Positions 15,715 through 24,355 of a DNA stretch of 64,000 nucleotides are shown here, piece after piece. The DNA lies in the NCBI GenBank assembly GCA_963745915.1, contig CAVUZA010000002.1:930001-994000 (forward strand). The letters run 5' to 3'. This DNA comes from VRUE01 sp963745915. Lineage in GTDB: Bacteria; Actinomycetota; Thermoleophilia; Solirubrobacterales; 70-9. Every line of letters begins with the position of its first letter. The first letter of the stretch is position 1. The notes under the pieces are model-generated. The model saw nothing but the letters and a program-made list of their open reading frames with translations. It was not told where the DNA came from and did no database searches. Both the position numbers and the translations under genes were made by a program.

Positions 15715-16374
15715 TCAGGCAAGGCTCCGCGCCAGACGCGCCGCCTCCTCGCCGCCCAGATAGGGGGCGAGGATGAACTCGGCGAACTCGGGGAGGAGGT
15801 CGGGGAGGTGGGCGGCGTCGCCTGCGGCGACCTTGCGGCTGGCGAGCATGACCAGAGCGCCGAGGGTCGAGTCCTCGGTGGTCGGCGGCAGCTGGCGGGC
15901 GGCGGGGCGCTGGGCGCGGCCCAGCTCGAGGAAGGGGACCGCCTCGCGCACGGCCTCGTGGAAGCGGGCGGCGACGGCGGGGCCGGCGCTCTGCGACTCG
16001 ACCAGGCAGAGGCGGGCGAGGTCGGGCTCGGCGGCGAGGAAGGCGAGCACGGCGCGGGCGGCGGCGATCGCCTGCTGCGGCCAGTCCCCCTCCCCCGCCG
16101 CGGCCTCGGCGCCGAGCTCGCGGATATGCCCGACGACCACCTCGAAGGCGGCGAGGAAACACTCCTCCTTGCCCTCGAAGTTGGCGTAGAAGACGCGGCG
16201 CGAGACCCGGGCCTGCTTGGTGACGTCGGTGATCGTCACCGCGCGGTAGCCCTTGGCGGCGACCGCGGTGGCGAGGGCGGCGATCAGCCGCTCGCGCTGG
16301 TTGTGCTCGACCTGCTCGCGGCTGAACCCGTGGCGGCCGGCGGGCAGCGGCCCGAGCGTCTCCTCCTCGGCCAC
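15715..16374 (-). CDS. TetR-family regulator
   Basis: 219 aa, GTG start. N-terminal HTH at about 26-74 (ERLIAALATAVAAKGYRAVTITDVTKQARVS..VFYANF, read as separate segments), a helical ligand domain, and the island-typical C-terminus PYLGGEEAARLA. It starts 14 bases after the stop of the TetR gene 16389-17066, so the two are co-transcribed. Confidence 0.92.
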   Translation of the reverse strand: MAEEETLGPLPAGRHGFSREQVEHNQRERLIAALATAVAAKGYRAVTITDVTKQARVSRRVFYANFEGKEECFLAAFEVVVGHIRELGAEAAAGEGDWPQQAIAAARAVLAFLAAEPDLARLCLVESQSAGPAVAARFHEAVREAVPFLELGRAQRPAARQLPPTTEDSTLGALVMLASRKVAAGDAAHLPDLLPEFAEFILAPYLGGEEAARLARSLA

Positions 16375-16388
16375 CGCGCCTCCCCGGC

Positions 16389-17066
16389 TCAGGCCGACGC
16401 GGCCTCGGCGCCGCCGGCCTCGCGCGCCGCCTCGTCCTCGCCGACGTAGGGGCGGAGGACGAACTCGAGCGCCTCGGGCAGCAGGCCGGGCAGCTGCGCC
16501 TCCTCGCCGGCGAGCAGGCGCTGGTTGACGACCCAGACGACGCCGCCGATCAGGGTGTCCTCGAGCGAGGCGGGCAGGCGCTCCTGGCGCGGGTTGAGCT
16601 CCCGCCCCGGGCGCAGCAGCGGCGCGAAGCGGCGCAGCGCCTCCTCGTGGCGGGCGGCCGCCTGCGGGCCCGCGGTGGGCGCCTCGAGCAGGCAGGCGCG
16701 GGCGACGTTGGGGTGGGCGGCGACCTGCTTGAGCAGGGCGCCGAGGCCGGCGGCGACCTTGTCGGCCCAGGGGCCGTCTTCGCGGTCGAAGGCTTCCTCG
16801 ACCGCGTAGGCGGTGCGCTCGATCGCCGCGTCGAGCAGGGCGAGGAAGGCCGCCGGCTTGTCGTCGTAGTGCTTGTAGAAGGTGGCGTAGCCGACCTTGG
16901 CGGCGCGCACGATCTGCTCGATCGTGGTGTTGACGTAGCCCTGCTCGGCGACCAGGTCGGCGGTCGCCTCGAGGATGCGGCGGCGCTGGTCGGCCGCCTG
17001 CTCGGCGCGGCTCACCGGCTCGGGGCCGGGCGGCTGCCGCGTGGCCTTTCCAGGCAATGCGCGCAC
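16389..17066 (-). CDS. TetR-family regulator
   Basis: 225 aa. HTH at about 27-72 (RRRILEATADLV, TTIEQIVRAAKVGYATFYKHY). C-terminus LRPYVGEDEAA. The GTG start lies 6 bases after a TATCCT -10 (17078-17073), so it is probably leaderless. Divergent from the TetR gene at 17153 across an 86-bp gap. First gene of a two-TetR unit. Confidence 0.92.
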   Translation of the reverse strand: MRALPGKATRQPPGPEPVSRAEQAADQRRRILEATADLVAEQGYVNTTIEQIVRAAKVGYATFYKHYDDKPAAFLALLDAAIERTAYAVEEAFDREDGPWADKVAAGLGALLKQVAAHPNVARACLLEAPTAGPQAAARHEEALRRFAPLLRPGRELNPRQERLPASLEDTLIGGVVWVVNQRLLAGEEAQLPGLLPEALEFVLRPYVGEDEAAREAGGAEAASA

Positions 17067-17152
17067 GGGGTCAGGATAGCGCGCGTTCCCATTGGTACGA
17101 AGTGAGTATATGAAGTGGCACGAGTTCCCAAAGATGGGCTAAGGTACCCCGA
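17067..17152. promoter_or_regulatory. Divergent promoter region between two TetR genes
   Basis: Minus strand: TATCCT 17078-17073, 6 bases, GTG 17066. Plus strand: TAAGGT 17141-17146, 6 bases, GTG 17153. Both predict leaderless mRNAs. A GTTCCCA word occurs twice (near 17089 and 17124) and may be part of operators. Confidence 0.5.
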
Positions 17153-17821
17153 GTGGATGCGACGCCCACACTGCGCGCGGTCAGGTCTTGGCAGGAGGCG
17201 GTGCCGCAGCGGGCGTCGGACGAGGGAGCGCTGGAAGCGATGCTGCTCAGCGTCGGCGCGCGCGGCTACGAGAAGGCCAGCGTGCAGGAGGTCGTCGAGC
17301 GCTCGGGCATCTCCAGGGAGCGCTTCCAGCGGCGCTTCGGCGGCAAGGAGGCGTGCTTCGCCGAGGCCTACGAGATGGCGGCGGAGAGGCTGTGCGCGGA
17401 AGCGCTCGCGGCGGGCCGGTGCGCCGAGAGCTGGCCGGGGGGCTTCCGCGCCGCCCTTGCCCGCCTGCTGTCCAGTCTCGCCGAGCAGCCGCTGCTGGCC
17501 AAGGCGCTGCTGATCGAGGTGCGGGCGGCGCGCGGCGCGGCCTGGGAGAAGCACCAGCAGCTGGTCGAGCGGCTCGCCGCCGCGGTCGACTCCGCCCGCT
17601 CCCAACCTGGCGCCAGCCCCACCGCCACCGCGCTCACCGCCCAGTTCGTCGTCGGCGCGATCGAGGAAGCGATCTGCGTCGAGATCGGCCGCGGCCGTAC
17701 AGCGGAGCTGGAGCGCCTCCTCCCCGACCTCACCCACCTCGCCGTGCTCAACTACTTCGGCGAGGACCGCGCCTGGCTCGAGCTTGGCTCAGGCGAGCCC
17801 GGCGACGCCGGCGAGAGGTGA
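17153..17821 (+). CDS. TetR-family regulator
   Basis: 222 aa, GTG start preceded by a -10-like TAAGGT at leaderless spacing. HTH about 24-70 (ALEAMLLSVGARGYEKASVQ, VERSGISRERFQRRF). The helical C-terminal domain lacks the PYLG ending of the others (AVLNYFGEDRAWL instead), so it forms a subgroup with 20746-21438 and 22919-23598. Convergent with vapC, 1 base apart. Confidence 0.9.
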   Translation: MDATPTLRAVRSWQEAVPQRASDEGALEAMLLSVGARGYEKASVQEVVERSGISRERFQRRFGGKEACFAEAYEMAAERLCAEALAAGRCAESWPGGFRAALARLLSSLAEQPLLAKALLIEVRAARGAAWEKHQQLVERLAAAVDSARSQPGASPTATALTAQFVVGAIEEAICVEIGRGRTAELERLLPDLTHLAVLNYFGEDRAWLELGSGEPGDAGER

Positions 17822-17822
17822 G

Positions 17823-18212
17823 CTACCAGACCACTCGCGCGGGGTCGAGGTCGCGCAGGCGCCCATCGGCGCTGAGCAGCTTGGCGTCGTGCTCGACCGC
17901 GGTGGCGTAGATGAGCCTGTCGATCGGGTCGCCATGGAAGACGACGGGGTCGAGCGAGCCGGCGCGCAGGGCGATCGCCGTGGTCGCCGGCAGCGCCCGC
18001 GCTCCGAGGGCGCCGAGGGCGCCCCGCAGCCAGATGTTGACCGGGCGGTAGAGATCGACCCGGCCGCGAGCGACGAGGTAGGCCAGCTCCTGGGCGGAGA
18101 TCGCGCTGATCGCGAGCTCGCTGCCGCCGTCGAGCGCCTCGACCGCGGTCCGGCTGAGGCGATCCGGCTCCAGTGTTCGCCAGAGCAGGACATGGGTGTC
18201 GAGAAGGATCAC
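17823..18212 (-). CDS. vapC: VapC-type PIN-domain ribonuclease toxin
   Basis: 129 aa. PIN-domain acidic residues are in place: ILLDTHVLLW (Asp5), SAQELAYL (Glu41-42), DPIDRLIYATA (about Asp95-98), and an Asp in LLSADGRL. Cleaves RNA when free of antitoxin. Its ATG overlaps the vapB stop by 4 bases (ATGA). Confidence 0.93.
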   Translation of the reverse strand: MILLDTHVLLWRTLEPDRLSRTAVEALDGGSELAISAISAQELAYLVARGRVDLYRPVNIWLRGALGALGARALPATTAIALRAGSLDPVVFHGDPIDRLIYATAVEHDAKLLSADGRLRDLDPARVVW

Positions 18213-18448
18213 TCGTCCTGTTCCATGTCCCAGGGCCCCATCGAGAAATAGATCAACTCCTCGTCGGTCATGTTGATCTTGCCGCTGCCGCGCAGATCCT
18301 CCACCTGAGGGGGCGGGACGACATGGGCGACGGGCTTGCCGTGCTTGGTGACGACCAGCGTCTCGCCGCTCTCGGCCACCTCGTCGAGCAGGCGCAGGCA
18401 GCGGGCCTTGAACTGGGTGGCGGTGATCTCTCGCAGGAGGTCGGACAT
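18209..18448 (-). CDS. vapB: Phd/VapB-type antitoxin
   Basis: 79 aa from ATG 18448. Alternative in-frame starts are ATG 18454, GTG 18460 and one at 18496. The core REITATQFKARCLRLLDEV...LVVTKHGKPVAHVVP is the Phd/YefM-type DNA-binding and dimer fold. The acidic C-terminus (TDEELIYFSMGPWDMEQDE) should bind VapC. No Shine-Dalgarno is seen; the start lies next to palindromic operators. Confidence 0.88.
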   Translation of the reverse strand: MSDLLREITATQFKARCLRLLDEVAESGETLVVTKHGKPVAHVVPPPQVEDLRGSGKINMTDEELIYFSMGPWDMEQDE

Positions 18449-18472
18449 GACCATGGTCACGCTACCATGGTC
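18449..18472. promoter_or_regulatory. Paired palindromic operators of vapBC
   Basis: GACCATGGTC (18449-18458, perfect palindrome) and ACCATGGTC (18464-18472) repeat with a 14-15 bp centre spacing. They cover the alternative start codons of vapB, fitting autorepression. Confidence 0.6.
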
Positions 18473-18554
18473 ATAAGTTGTGGTCAGTGACTGCATGCCC
18501 TGTATAAGGGCTCAGCCGGCAAAACTCTCCCCCCTCGGGGCGAAGAAAGTTCGC

Positions 18555-19913
18555 TCAGTCCTTCTCAGCGGCGATCTTGGCCGCCTCCTCGCTGCCCAGG
18601 TACGGGGTCAGCGTGAACTCGACCAGGTCGGGGAGGAGCTGCTCGAGCTCTTCGGCCTGGCCGGCGATGATGCGGCGCGAGATCAGCGAGACCATGCCGC
18701 CGACCAGGGCCTCCTCGGTGGTCGGCGAGAGGCGGGCGAGGACCTCGGGCGGGCGGCCCTCGCGGCCGCCCTGGAAGTAGGGGACGAAGCTCTGGATCGC
18801 GGCGTCGTAGCGCTCGACCACGACCGGGCCGGCGACCAGCGCCTCGACCATGCAGAGGCGCGCCAGGTGCGGCTCGGCAGCGAGGAACTCGAGCATCGCG
18901 GCGATCCCGGCGCGGACCGAGTGCGGCCAGTCCTCGGTCGAGTCGAAGCCGGCCGAGACCCGTTCCTGCAGCTGCTCCATGACCGCGTCGTAGGCGGCGA
19001 CGAAGCACTCGTCCTTGCTCGAGAAGTGCTCGTAGAAGGTGCGCCGCGAGACCGCCGCGTGGCGGGTGATGTGGGCGATCGTCGTCCCCGAGTAGCCGTT
19101 TTCGGCGATCGCCTCGGCGAGACCGGCGATCAGCCGCTCGCGCTGGTTGTGGACGACGAACTCGCGCGGCAGCCCATGACGACCCGGCGGGAGGCGGGCA
19201 AGCTCGGGCGGGTAGTCCTCAGCGGCGACTTTTTTCTCGCCCGACTTGCGGGACGACTTCTTGGCCACATGCCGACCATATCGCGCCTTCGGCACAAATC
19301 CATGCGAAAGCTCAGCTAGACCTGCCTCGATACCGAGATAGGGCATCACCGCGGCCGACATCAGCTGCGGCACCAGCTCGGGCAACTCGTCGGCCTGGCC
19401 GCGCACCACCTTCGAGTAAACCTGGCCGTAGGCGGAGCCGGCGAGCGCCTCGGCGGTCGTGTGGGGGACCGATTCGGGGTCGTCCATCTCGTTGCGGCCG
19501 GCGTCGATCAGCGAGGCGATCACCCGCATCGTCATGTCGCGCCGAGCCCGGGCCGCGTCGCCGGCGGCGAGGACCTCGACCGCGAAGTGGGCGCGGCTGG
19601 GGTCGTTGCGCAGCCGTTCGACGATCTCGCAGGCGACCGCGCGCAGGCGATCGGGCCAGCTGCCCTCGCCGTTGAAGGCGCTCAGCATCTCCTTCATGCA
19701 CTCCTCGTTCATCTCCTGCCAGGCGGTCAGGAAGCAGTCGTACTTGCTGCGGAAATGGCGGGAGAAGGCAGGGCGGTCGAGCCCGGCCCGTTCGACTATC
19801 AGCTCGATCGTGGTCTCGGCGTAGCCGCGCTCGGCGGCGATCTCGATCAGGGCCTCGACGATGCGCTCGCGCTCGGGACTGGCGGCGCGCTCGCGGGTCT
19901 CCAAGTCAAGCAC
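18555..19913 (-). CDS. Tandem TetR-TetR fusion regulator
   Basis: 452 aa, twice the family's usual length. First unit: HTH about 13-62 (RERIVEALIEIAAERGYAET, FSRHFRSKYDCFL) and ligand domain to about 210, ending MPYLGIEAG. A basic linker (KKSSRKSGEKK, about 225-240) follows. Second unit: PPGRHGLPREFVVHNQRERLIAGL HTH about 255-310 and ligand domain ending TPYLGSEEAAKIA. Both halves look intact, and the frame is continuous with no sign of a lost stop. Such a polypeptide could bind DNA as a single-chain pseudo-dimer. GTG start. Confidence 0.88.
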   Translation of the reverse strand: MLDLETRERAASPERERIVEALIEIAAERGYAETTIELIVERAGLDRPAFSRHFRSKYDCFLTAWQEMNEECMKEMLSAFNGEGSWPDRLRAVACEIVERLRNDPSRAHFAVEVLAAGDAARARRDMTMRVIASLIDAGRNEMDDPESVPHTTAEALAGSAYGQVYSKVVRGQADELPELVPQLMSAAVMPYLGIEAGLAELSHGFVPKARYGRHVAKKSSRKSGEKKVAAEDYPPELARLPPGRHGLPREFVVHNQRERLIAGLAEAIAENGYSGTTIAHITRHAAVSRRTFYEHFSSKDECFVAAYDAVMEQLQERVSAGFDSTEDWPHSVRAGIAAMLEFLAAEPHLARLCMVEALVAGPVVVERYDAAIQSFVPYFQGGREGRPPEVLARLSPTTEEALVGGMVSLISRRIIAGQAEELEQLLPDLVEFTLTPYLGSEEAAKIAAEKD

Positions 19914-19945
19914 TAGCTCATGGGACCCCCGATCCCTGCCCTGGC

Positions 19946-20629
19946 TTAACCGGCGGTGGCGGTCGCGGCGGACTCCTCGGCGGCGATCCGCTTGGCGGCT
20001 TCGGCACCGAGGTAAGGCGTGAGCGCGAACTCGACCAGCTCCTCGAGCAGCTCCTCGATCTGCTCGGTCTGCCCCATGATGATGCGCTGGTAGAGGATCC
20101 AGAAGATGCCGCCGACGATCGTCTCCTCGAGCGTCGCCGGCAGCTCCTCGCCCTTGGCCGAGACCTTGCGGCCCATGCGGAAGAGCGGGACGAAGGCCTG
20201 GATCGAGCGCTCGTAGCGGTCGACCGCGGCCGGCCCGGCGGAGAGCGCCTCGACGATGCAGGTGCGGGCCAGGGCCGGCTCGCTGGCGACGTAATGGAGG
20301 AAGGCGGCGAGGCCGGCGTTGACCCGCGCCGGCCAGTTGTCGACCCGGCTGGCGGCGTCGACGACGCGGCGCAGCGCCTCTTTGACGGCGAACTCGGAGG
20401 CGGCGAGGAAGCAGTCCTCCTTGGAGGAGAAGTTCTCGTAGAAGGTGTTGCGGGCGATGCCGGCGCGACGCACGATGTCGGCGACGGTCACCGCTCGGTA
20501 GCCCTTCTCGACCGTCTCCTCGGCGAGGGCGGCGATTATCCGGGCCCGCTGGTGCTGGGCGATGAACTCCCGCGGCAGGGCGTGCCTCCCCGGCTGCATT
20601 CGCGTCGCTTGCGGAGTCCGGTCGGCCAC
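19946..20629 (-). CDS. TetR-family regulator
   Basis: 227 aa from GTG 20629; a longer TTG start at 20665 falls inside the promoter. HTH about 30-78 (RARIIAALAEETVEKGYRAV, RRAGIARNTFYENFSSKEDCF). C-terminus TPYLGAEAAKRIA. It lies 32 bases upstream of the tandem TetR gene on the same strand. Probable leaderless mRNA. Confidence 0.9.
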   Translation of the reverse strand: MADRTPQATRMQPGRHALPREFIAQHQRARIIAALAEETVEKGYRAVTVADIVRRAGIARNTFYENFSSKEDCFLAASEFAVKEALRRVVDAASRVDNWPARVNAGLAAFLHYVASEPALARTCIVEALSAGPAAVDRYERSIQAFVPLFRMGRKVSAKGEELPATLEETIVGGIFWILYQRIIMGQTEQIEELLEELVEFALTPYLGAEAAKRIAAEESAATATAG

Positions 20630-20636
20630 GAACGCC

Positions 20637-20699
20637 AGGGTACCCCTACGAGAATCCGATTCCAAGCTGGACGTATTCGCCAGATACCGGTACTGTACC
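20637..20699 (-). promoter_or_regulatory. Promoter and operator of the TetR gene 19946-20629
   Basis: Minus strand: TTGGAA (20665-20660), 17-base spacer, TACCCT, then 7 bases to GTG 20629. Just upstream is the palindrome GGTACTGTACC (20689-20699), in the gap shared with the divergent TetR gene at 20746; it may serve both. Confidence 0.6.
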
Positions 20700-20745
20700 C
20701 AGGTCTAGACAACCCGTTCCCTCGATCTAGCAGAGGAAGGTAGGA

Positions 20746-21438
20746 ATGGGAAAGCAGGCCGCAACCAAAGTTCTGGCAGGGGCTGAGGGGACCGGCGCTA
20801 CGGGGAAGTTCTTCTCCGAGGCTCCCACACTGAGACTGGTGAGTTCGACCAAGCGTCAGAGGATCCTCGAGAGCATGCTCGAGGTGGTCGGCAGCAGCGG
20901 CTACGACGCCGCATCCGTGCGCATGGTGCTCGACGGAGCCGGTCTCTACCGCCAGGCCTTCTACGACAACTTCGCCGACAAAGAGGACTGCTTCCTGGAG
21001 GCGTTCGCCTTCGGGGTCGGCAAGCTGGAGGCGCTCACGGTCGCCGCGGCGGCCGGCGAGTCGAGCTGGCGGGCCCGGCTGCGCGCCGGCCTCGCCGCTC
21101 TGCTCGAGGCGATCGAAGCCGACCCGGTTCTCGGCCGGGCGCTGGTGGTCGAGGTCCACGCCGCCGGCCCGCGGGCGCTGCAGAATCGCTCCGCGACGAT
21201 GAAACAGATCGCCGATTTCATCGATTCGGCCAGGGAGGAGGCGGGCGGCGAGGAAGCACCGCCGCCGATCGCCGCCGAGGGAATCGTCGCCGGCATGCAT
21301 GCCGTCGTCCACGCCAAGCTGGCGGCGGGCGAGGACAGCGGCTTCCGCCAGCTGCTGCCCGACTTCATGTACTTCGCCGTGCTGCCGTACTTCGGCGCCG
21401 AGGTCGCCGGCGAGGAGATGGACGCGGCGCGCGTCTAG
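20746..21438 (+). CDS. TetR-family regulator
   Basis: 230 aa. A good Shine-Dalgarno (GAGGAAGG) precedes the ATG, unlike the leaderless neighbours. HTH about 36-84 (KRQRILESMLEVVGSSGYDAAS, GAGLYRQAFYDNFADKEDCFL). C-terminus VLPYFGAEVAGEEM. Convergent with ugd. Confidence 0.92.
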   Translation: MGKQAATKVLAGAEGTGATGKFFSEAPTLRLVSSTKRQRILESMLEVVGSSGYDAASVRMVLDGAGLYRQAFYDNFADKEDCFLEAFAFGVGKLEALTVAAAAGESSWRARLRAGLAALLEAIEADPVLGRALVVEVHAAGPRALQNRSATMKQIADFIDSAREEAGGEEAPPPIAAEGIVAGMHAVVHAKLAAGEDSGFRQLLPDFMYFAVLPYFGAEVAGEEMDAARV

Positions 21439-21445
21439 GCGGTTT

Positions 21446-21561
21446 TGGCGGGGAGCGGGCGGGGGGCTTCGCTTAACTTTTTCGTGGAGCGAAGATGGCT
21501 GACGCCCGAGGGAGCGGCCGCGAAAAAGTACAAGACGCTCCGCCCCCCGCCCGCTCCCCGC
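21446..21561. terminator. Long inverted repeat between convergent TetR and ugd genes
   Basis: A perfect 19-bp pair, 21446-21464 / 21543-21561. Its right arm ends on the last base of the ugd stop codon. The 78-base interior contains further nested pairs (CTTCGCT/AGCGAAG; ACTTTTTCG/CGAAAAAGT). It lies 8 bases after the TetR stop, so it can end both transcripts. Confidence 0.65.
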
Positions 21562-22812
21562 TACAAGCGGACCAGGTGCTCGGCCTCTATCTCGCGGGTG
21601 ACGCCGCGGAAGTCGACCACCAGGGGGGCAGTGGAGACGACGTCCTCGTAGTCGACGGTTGGGTGGGCGGTGACGATCGCGGCCACGTCGGTGGCGGCGA
21701 GGGCCTGGTCGAGGTCGACCGAGGCGAGGTCCAGCTCGGGGAGCTCGGGGACGTGGGGGTCGTGGTAGGAGACCTCGCCGCCGAGGTCGCGCAGGCGCTT
21801 GGCGATCTTCAGCGCCGGCGACTCGCGGATGTCGCCGACACCGGCCTTGTAGCTGATCGCCGAGGATCAGGATGCTCGAGCCCTTGACCGGTTTGCGCTG
21901 CTCGTTGAGCGCCCGCTCGATGCGCTCGACGCAGAAGGCCGGCTGGGTCTGGTTGACCTTGCCGGCGAGCTCGATGAACTCGGGGTAGAAGTCGTGCTCG
22001 CGGGCCTTGAAGGCGAGGTAGAAGGGGTCGACCGGCAGGCAGTGGCCGCCCATCCCCGGCCCGGGGTCGAAGCGCATGAAGCCGAAGGGCTTGGTCGCGG
22101 CGGCGTCGACCACCTCCCAGACGTCGATCCCGAGCCGGTCGCAGAGCTGGGCCAGCTCGTTGACGAGGGCGATGTTGACCGAGCGGAAGATGTTCTCCAG
22201 CAGCTTCGCCAGCTCGGCGGCCTCCGGGGCTGGAGAGGACGACTACCTCGTCGCAGATCAGCTCGTAGAGCTGGCGGGCGCGCTCGGCGCAGGCCTCGGT
22301 CAGGCCGCCGACCAGCTTCGGCGTGGTGCGCACGGTGTAGTCGGTGCGGCCGGGGTCGATCCGCTCCGGCGAGAAGGCGAGGTGGAAGTCGGCGCCGGCC
22401 GAGAGGCCGGACTCCTCGAGGATCGGCAGCAGCCGCTCGCGGGTGGTGCCCGGGTAGGTGGTCGACTCGAGCACGACCAGCTGTCCGGGCTGCAGCATCT
22501 GCGGAGAGCGCCGTCGCCGCGTCGAGCAGGTAGGTGAGGTCGGGCTCGCGGGAGCTGGTCAGCGGCGTCGGCACGCAGACGACGATCGCCTCGCAGGAGG
22601 CGAGGTCGGCGTGGTCGGCGGTCGGCCGCAGGCGCCCGCCGAGCGCGGCGAGGGCGCTGTCGGGGATGTCCTCGACGTAGCTGCGGCCGGCGCTCAGGCG
22701 CCTCGACCTTGCGCGGGTCGGCGTCGAGGCCGACCACCTCGTGCCCGGCCTCGGCGAAGGCGACGGCAAGCGGCAGGCCGACGTAGCCGAGCCCGACGAT
22801 CCCGATCTTCAT
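21561..22812 (-). CDS. ugd: UDP-glucose/UDP-ManNAc-type 6-dehydrogenase, four frameshifts
   Basis: About 415 aa once four frameshifts are corrected (near 22697, 22500, 22228 and 21859). Each equals one extra base, and the total restores a frame ending at TAG 21563-21561. Pieces in order: Rossmann GLGYVGLPLAVAFAEAGHEV, VVCVPTPLT, STTYPGTTRE, AFSPERIDPG, GFMRFDPGPGMGGHCLPVDP (catalytic Cys region), and a C-terminal UDP-binding domain with SYKAGVGDIRESPALKI. It oxidises a UDP-sugar to the uronic acid for surface polysaccharide. The four equal shifts look like sequencing errors, but decay cannot be excluded. Confidence 0.85.
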
Positions 22813-22885
22813 GGCCGGAGTGTAGGCGGGCGGCAGCCGCCGTTGGCCGCCGCGGACAGAGCTGGCAGATCGGCTGCGGCGGGCG

Positions 22886-22915
22886 TTGGACAGCCAAACC
22901 CGACTTCCCTACATT
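22886..22915 (+). promoter_or_regulatory. Promoter for TetR gene at 22919
   Basis: TTGGAC (22886-22891), 18-base spacer, TACATT (22910-22915), then 3 to 7 bases to the ATGs at 22919 or 22923. Confidence 0.45.
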
Positions 22916-22918
22916 GGA

Positions 22919-23598
22919 ATGCATGGATTCGCCTCCAACTTCGAATCCAGGCCAGTCGGCGAGTGGCAGTCACGGAGTTGCCGCGCGCCTACTGCGTGCG
23001 CTCGCCAGCGCGAGCGGGTGCTGGAGGCGATGCTGAAGGTGGCGGCGGCGAAGGGGTACGAGGCGACCACGGTCGCCGACGTGGTCGAGGTCGCCGGCGT
23101 CTCCGAGCAGGCCTTCGCCGAGATGTTCGAGGGCAAGGAGGCCTGCTTCCTCGAGGCCTACGACGCGGTCTTCGACGTGCTCGTCGCCCACGTCGGCAGC
23201 GCCTTCGAGGCGGCGGCCGGCGAGCCCTGGCCGGAGCGGATCGCCGCCGGGCTCGGGGCGCTGGTCGAGCTGCTCGCCGCCGAGGCCGACATCGCCCGGA
23301 TCGCGATGGTCGAGGTGACCGCCGCCGGCGACGACGCCCGCGCCCGCTACCGGGCGGCGCTGGGGCGCTTCACGCCCTTCCTCGAGGAAGGGCGTGCCTA
23401 CTCGAGCCAGGGGAGGAGCTGCCCGCCGACACCGCCCGCTTCGCGATCGGCGGCGCCACCTCGATGATCTTCGACGAGATCCGCGCCGGCCGCGGCCCGG
23501 AGCTGCAGCGGATCCTGCCCGACCTGGTCTTCGCCGTGCTGATGCCGTATCTGGGGCCCGAGGCGGCGGAGGAGGAGATGCGACGGGTGACGGGGTGA
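22919..23598 (+). CDS. TetR-family regulator, one frameshift
   Basis: About 226 aa. HTH RQRERVLEAMLKVAAAKGYEAT...FAEMFEGKEACFLEAYDAV (about 39-87). The frame changes near 23401: FTPFLEEGRAY continues as LEPGEELPADTARFA in the next frame, as if one C were missing from a TACCTCGAG. It then runs to PYLGPEAAEEEM and the stop. The start is uncertain: ATG 22919 is in the HTH frame, with no Shine-Dalgarno. Confidence 0.75.
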
Positions 23599-23602
23599 GC
23601 GG

Positions 23603-24355
23603 TCAGACGCCGTCGCCGTGACGGCCCTCGCCGCTGGCGAAGCGAGCGGCGCCGCGGAGGGCGACGTCCAGAACCTCTCTTCCCAGCTGATGCTCGAGGG
23701 CGAGGCCTTTCTCCAGCGGCAGGCCGTAGCCCTCGATCGCGGCGCGGCGGTCGGCGAGCATCGTCTCCTGGGGGAAGGCGGCGATCCGCTCGGCAAGCTC
23801 CAGGGCGCGGTCGAGGTGGGCGCCGGGCTCGGCCAGCTCGTTGACCAGCCCGATGCGGTGGGCCTCCTCGGCGGCGACCGGGCGGCCGGTGAGGATCAGC
23901 TCGAGGGCGCGACCCATGCCGACCACCCGCGGCAGGCGCTGGGTGCCGCCGTCGATCAGGGGCACGCCCCAGCGGCGCTCGAAGAGGCCGAAGGTCGAGC
24001 CCGGCGTGGAGATCCGCAGGTCGCACCAGAGCGCCAGCTCGACCCCGCCGGCCAGGCACCAGCCGTCGACGGCGGCGATCGCCGGCTTGGCCGGCGTCAG
24101 CCGGGTCGGCCCCATCGGCCCGTGCGGGTGGTCGACGTCGAGGTCCATCGCCTTCAGGTCGGCGCCGGCGCAGAAGGCCTCGTCGCCGGCGCCGGTGAGG
24201 ACGAGCACCCGCGCCCCCTCGTCGGCCTCGAACTCGGCCAGGCCGCGGCGGAAGCCCTCGGCGGTGGCGGCGTCGACGGCGTTGCGCCGCTCGGGCCGGT
24301 CGATGGTCAGCAGCGCCGCGGCGCCGACCCGCTCATATCTGATCCCCTCGCTCAA
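23603..24355 (-). CDS. Enoyl-CoA hydratase/isomerase family protein
   Basis: 250 aa. Crotonase fold: oxyanion-hole segments GAGDEAFCAGADLKAM (about 55-70) and VDGWCLAGGVELALWCDLRI (about 96-115). The position of Glu in the second catalytic segment is kept (GLFERRWGVPLIDGG). Acts on an acyl-CoA; the substrate cannot be told. TTG start with AAGGGAG at 6-base spacing. Confidence 0.9.
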   Translation of the reverse strand: MSEGIRYERVGAAALLTIDRPERRNAVDAATAEGFRRGLAEFEADEGARVLVLTGAGDEAFCAGADLKAMDLDVDHPHGPMGPTRLTPAKPAIAAVDGWCLAGGVELALWCDLRISTPGSTFGLFERRWGVPLIDGGTQRLPRVVGMGRALELILTGRPVAAEEAHRIGLVNELAEPGAHLDRALELAERIAAFPQETMLADRRAAIEGYGLPLEKGLALEHQLGREVLDVALRGAARFASGEGRHGDGV

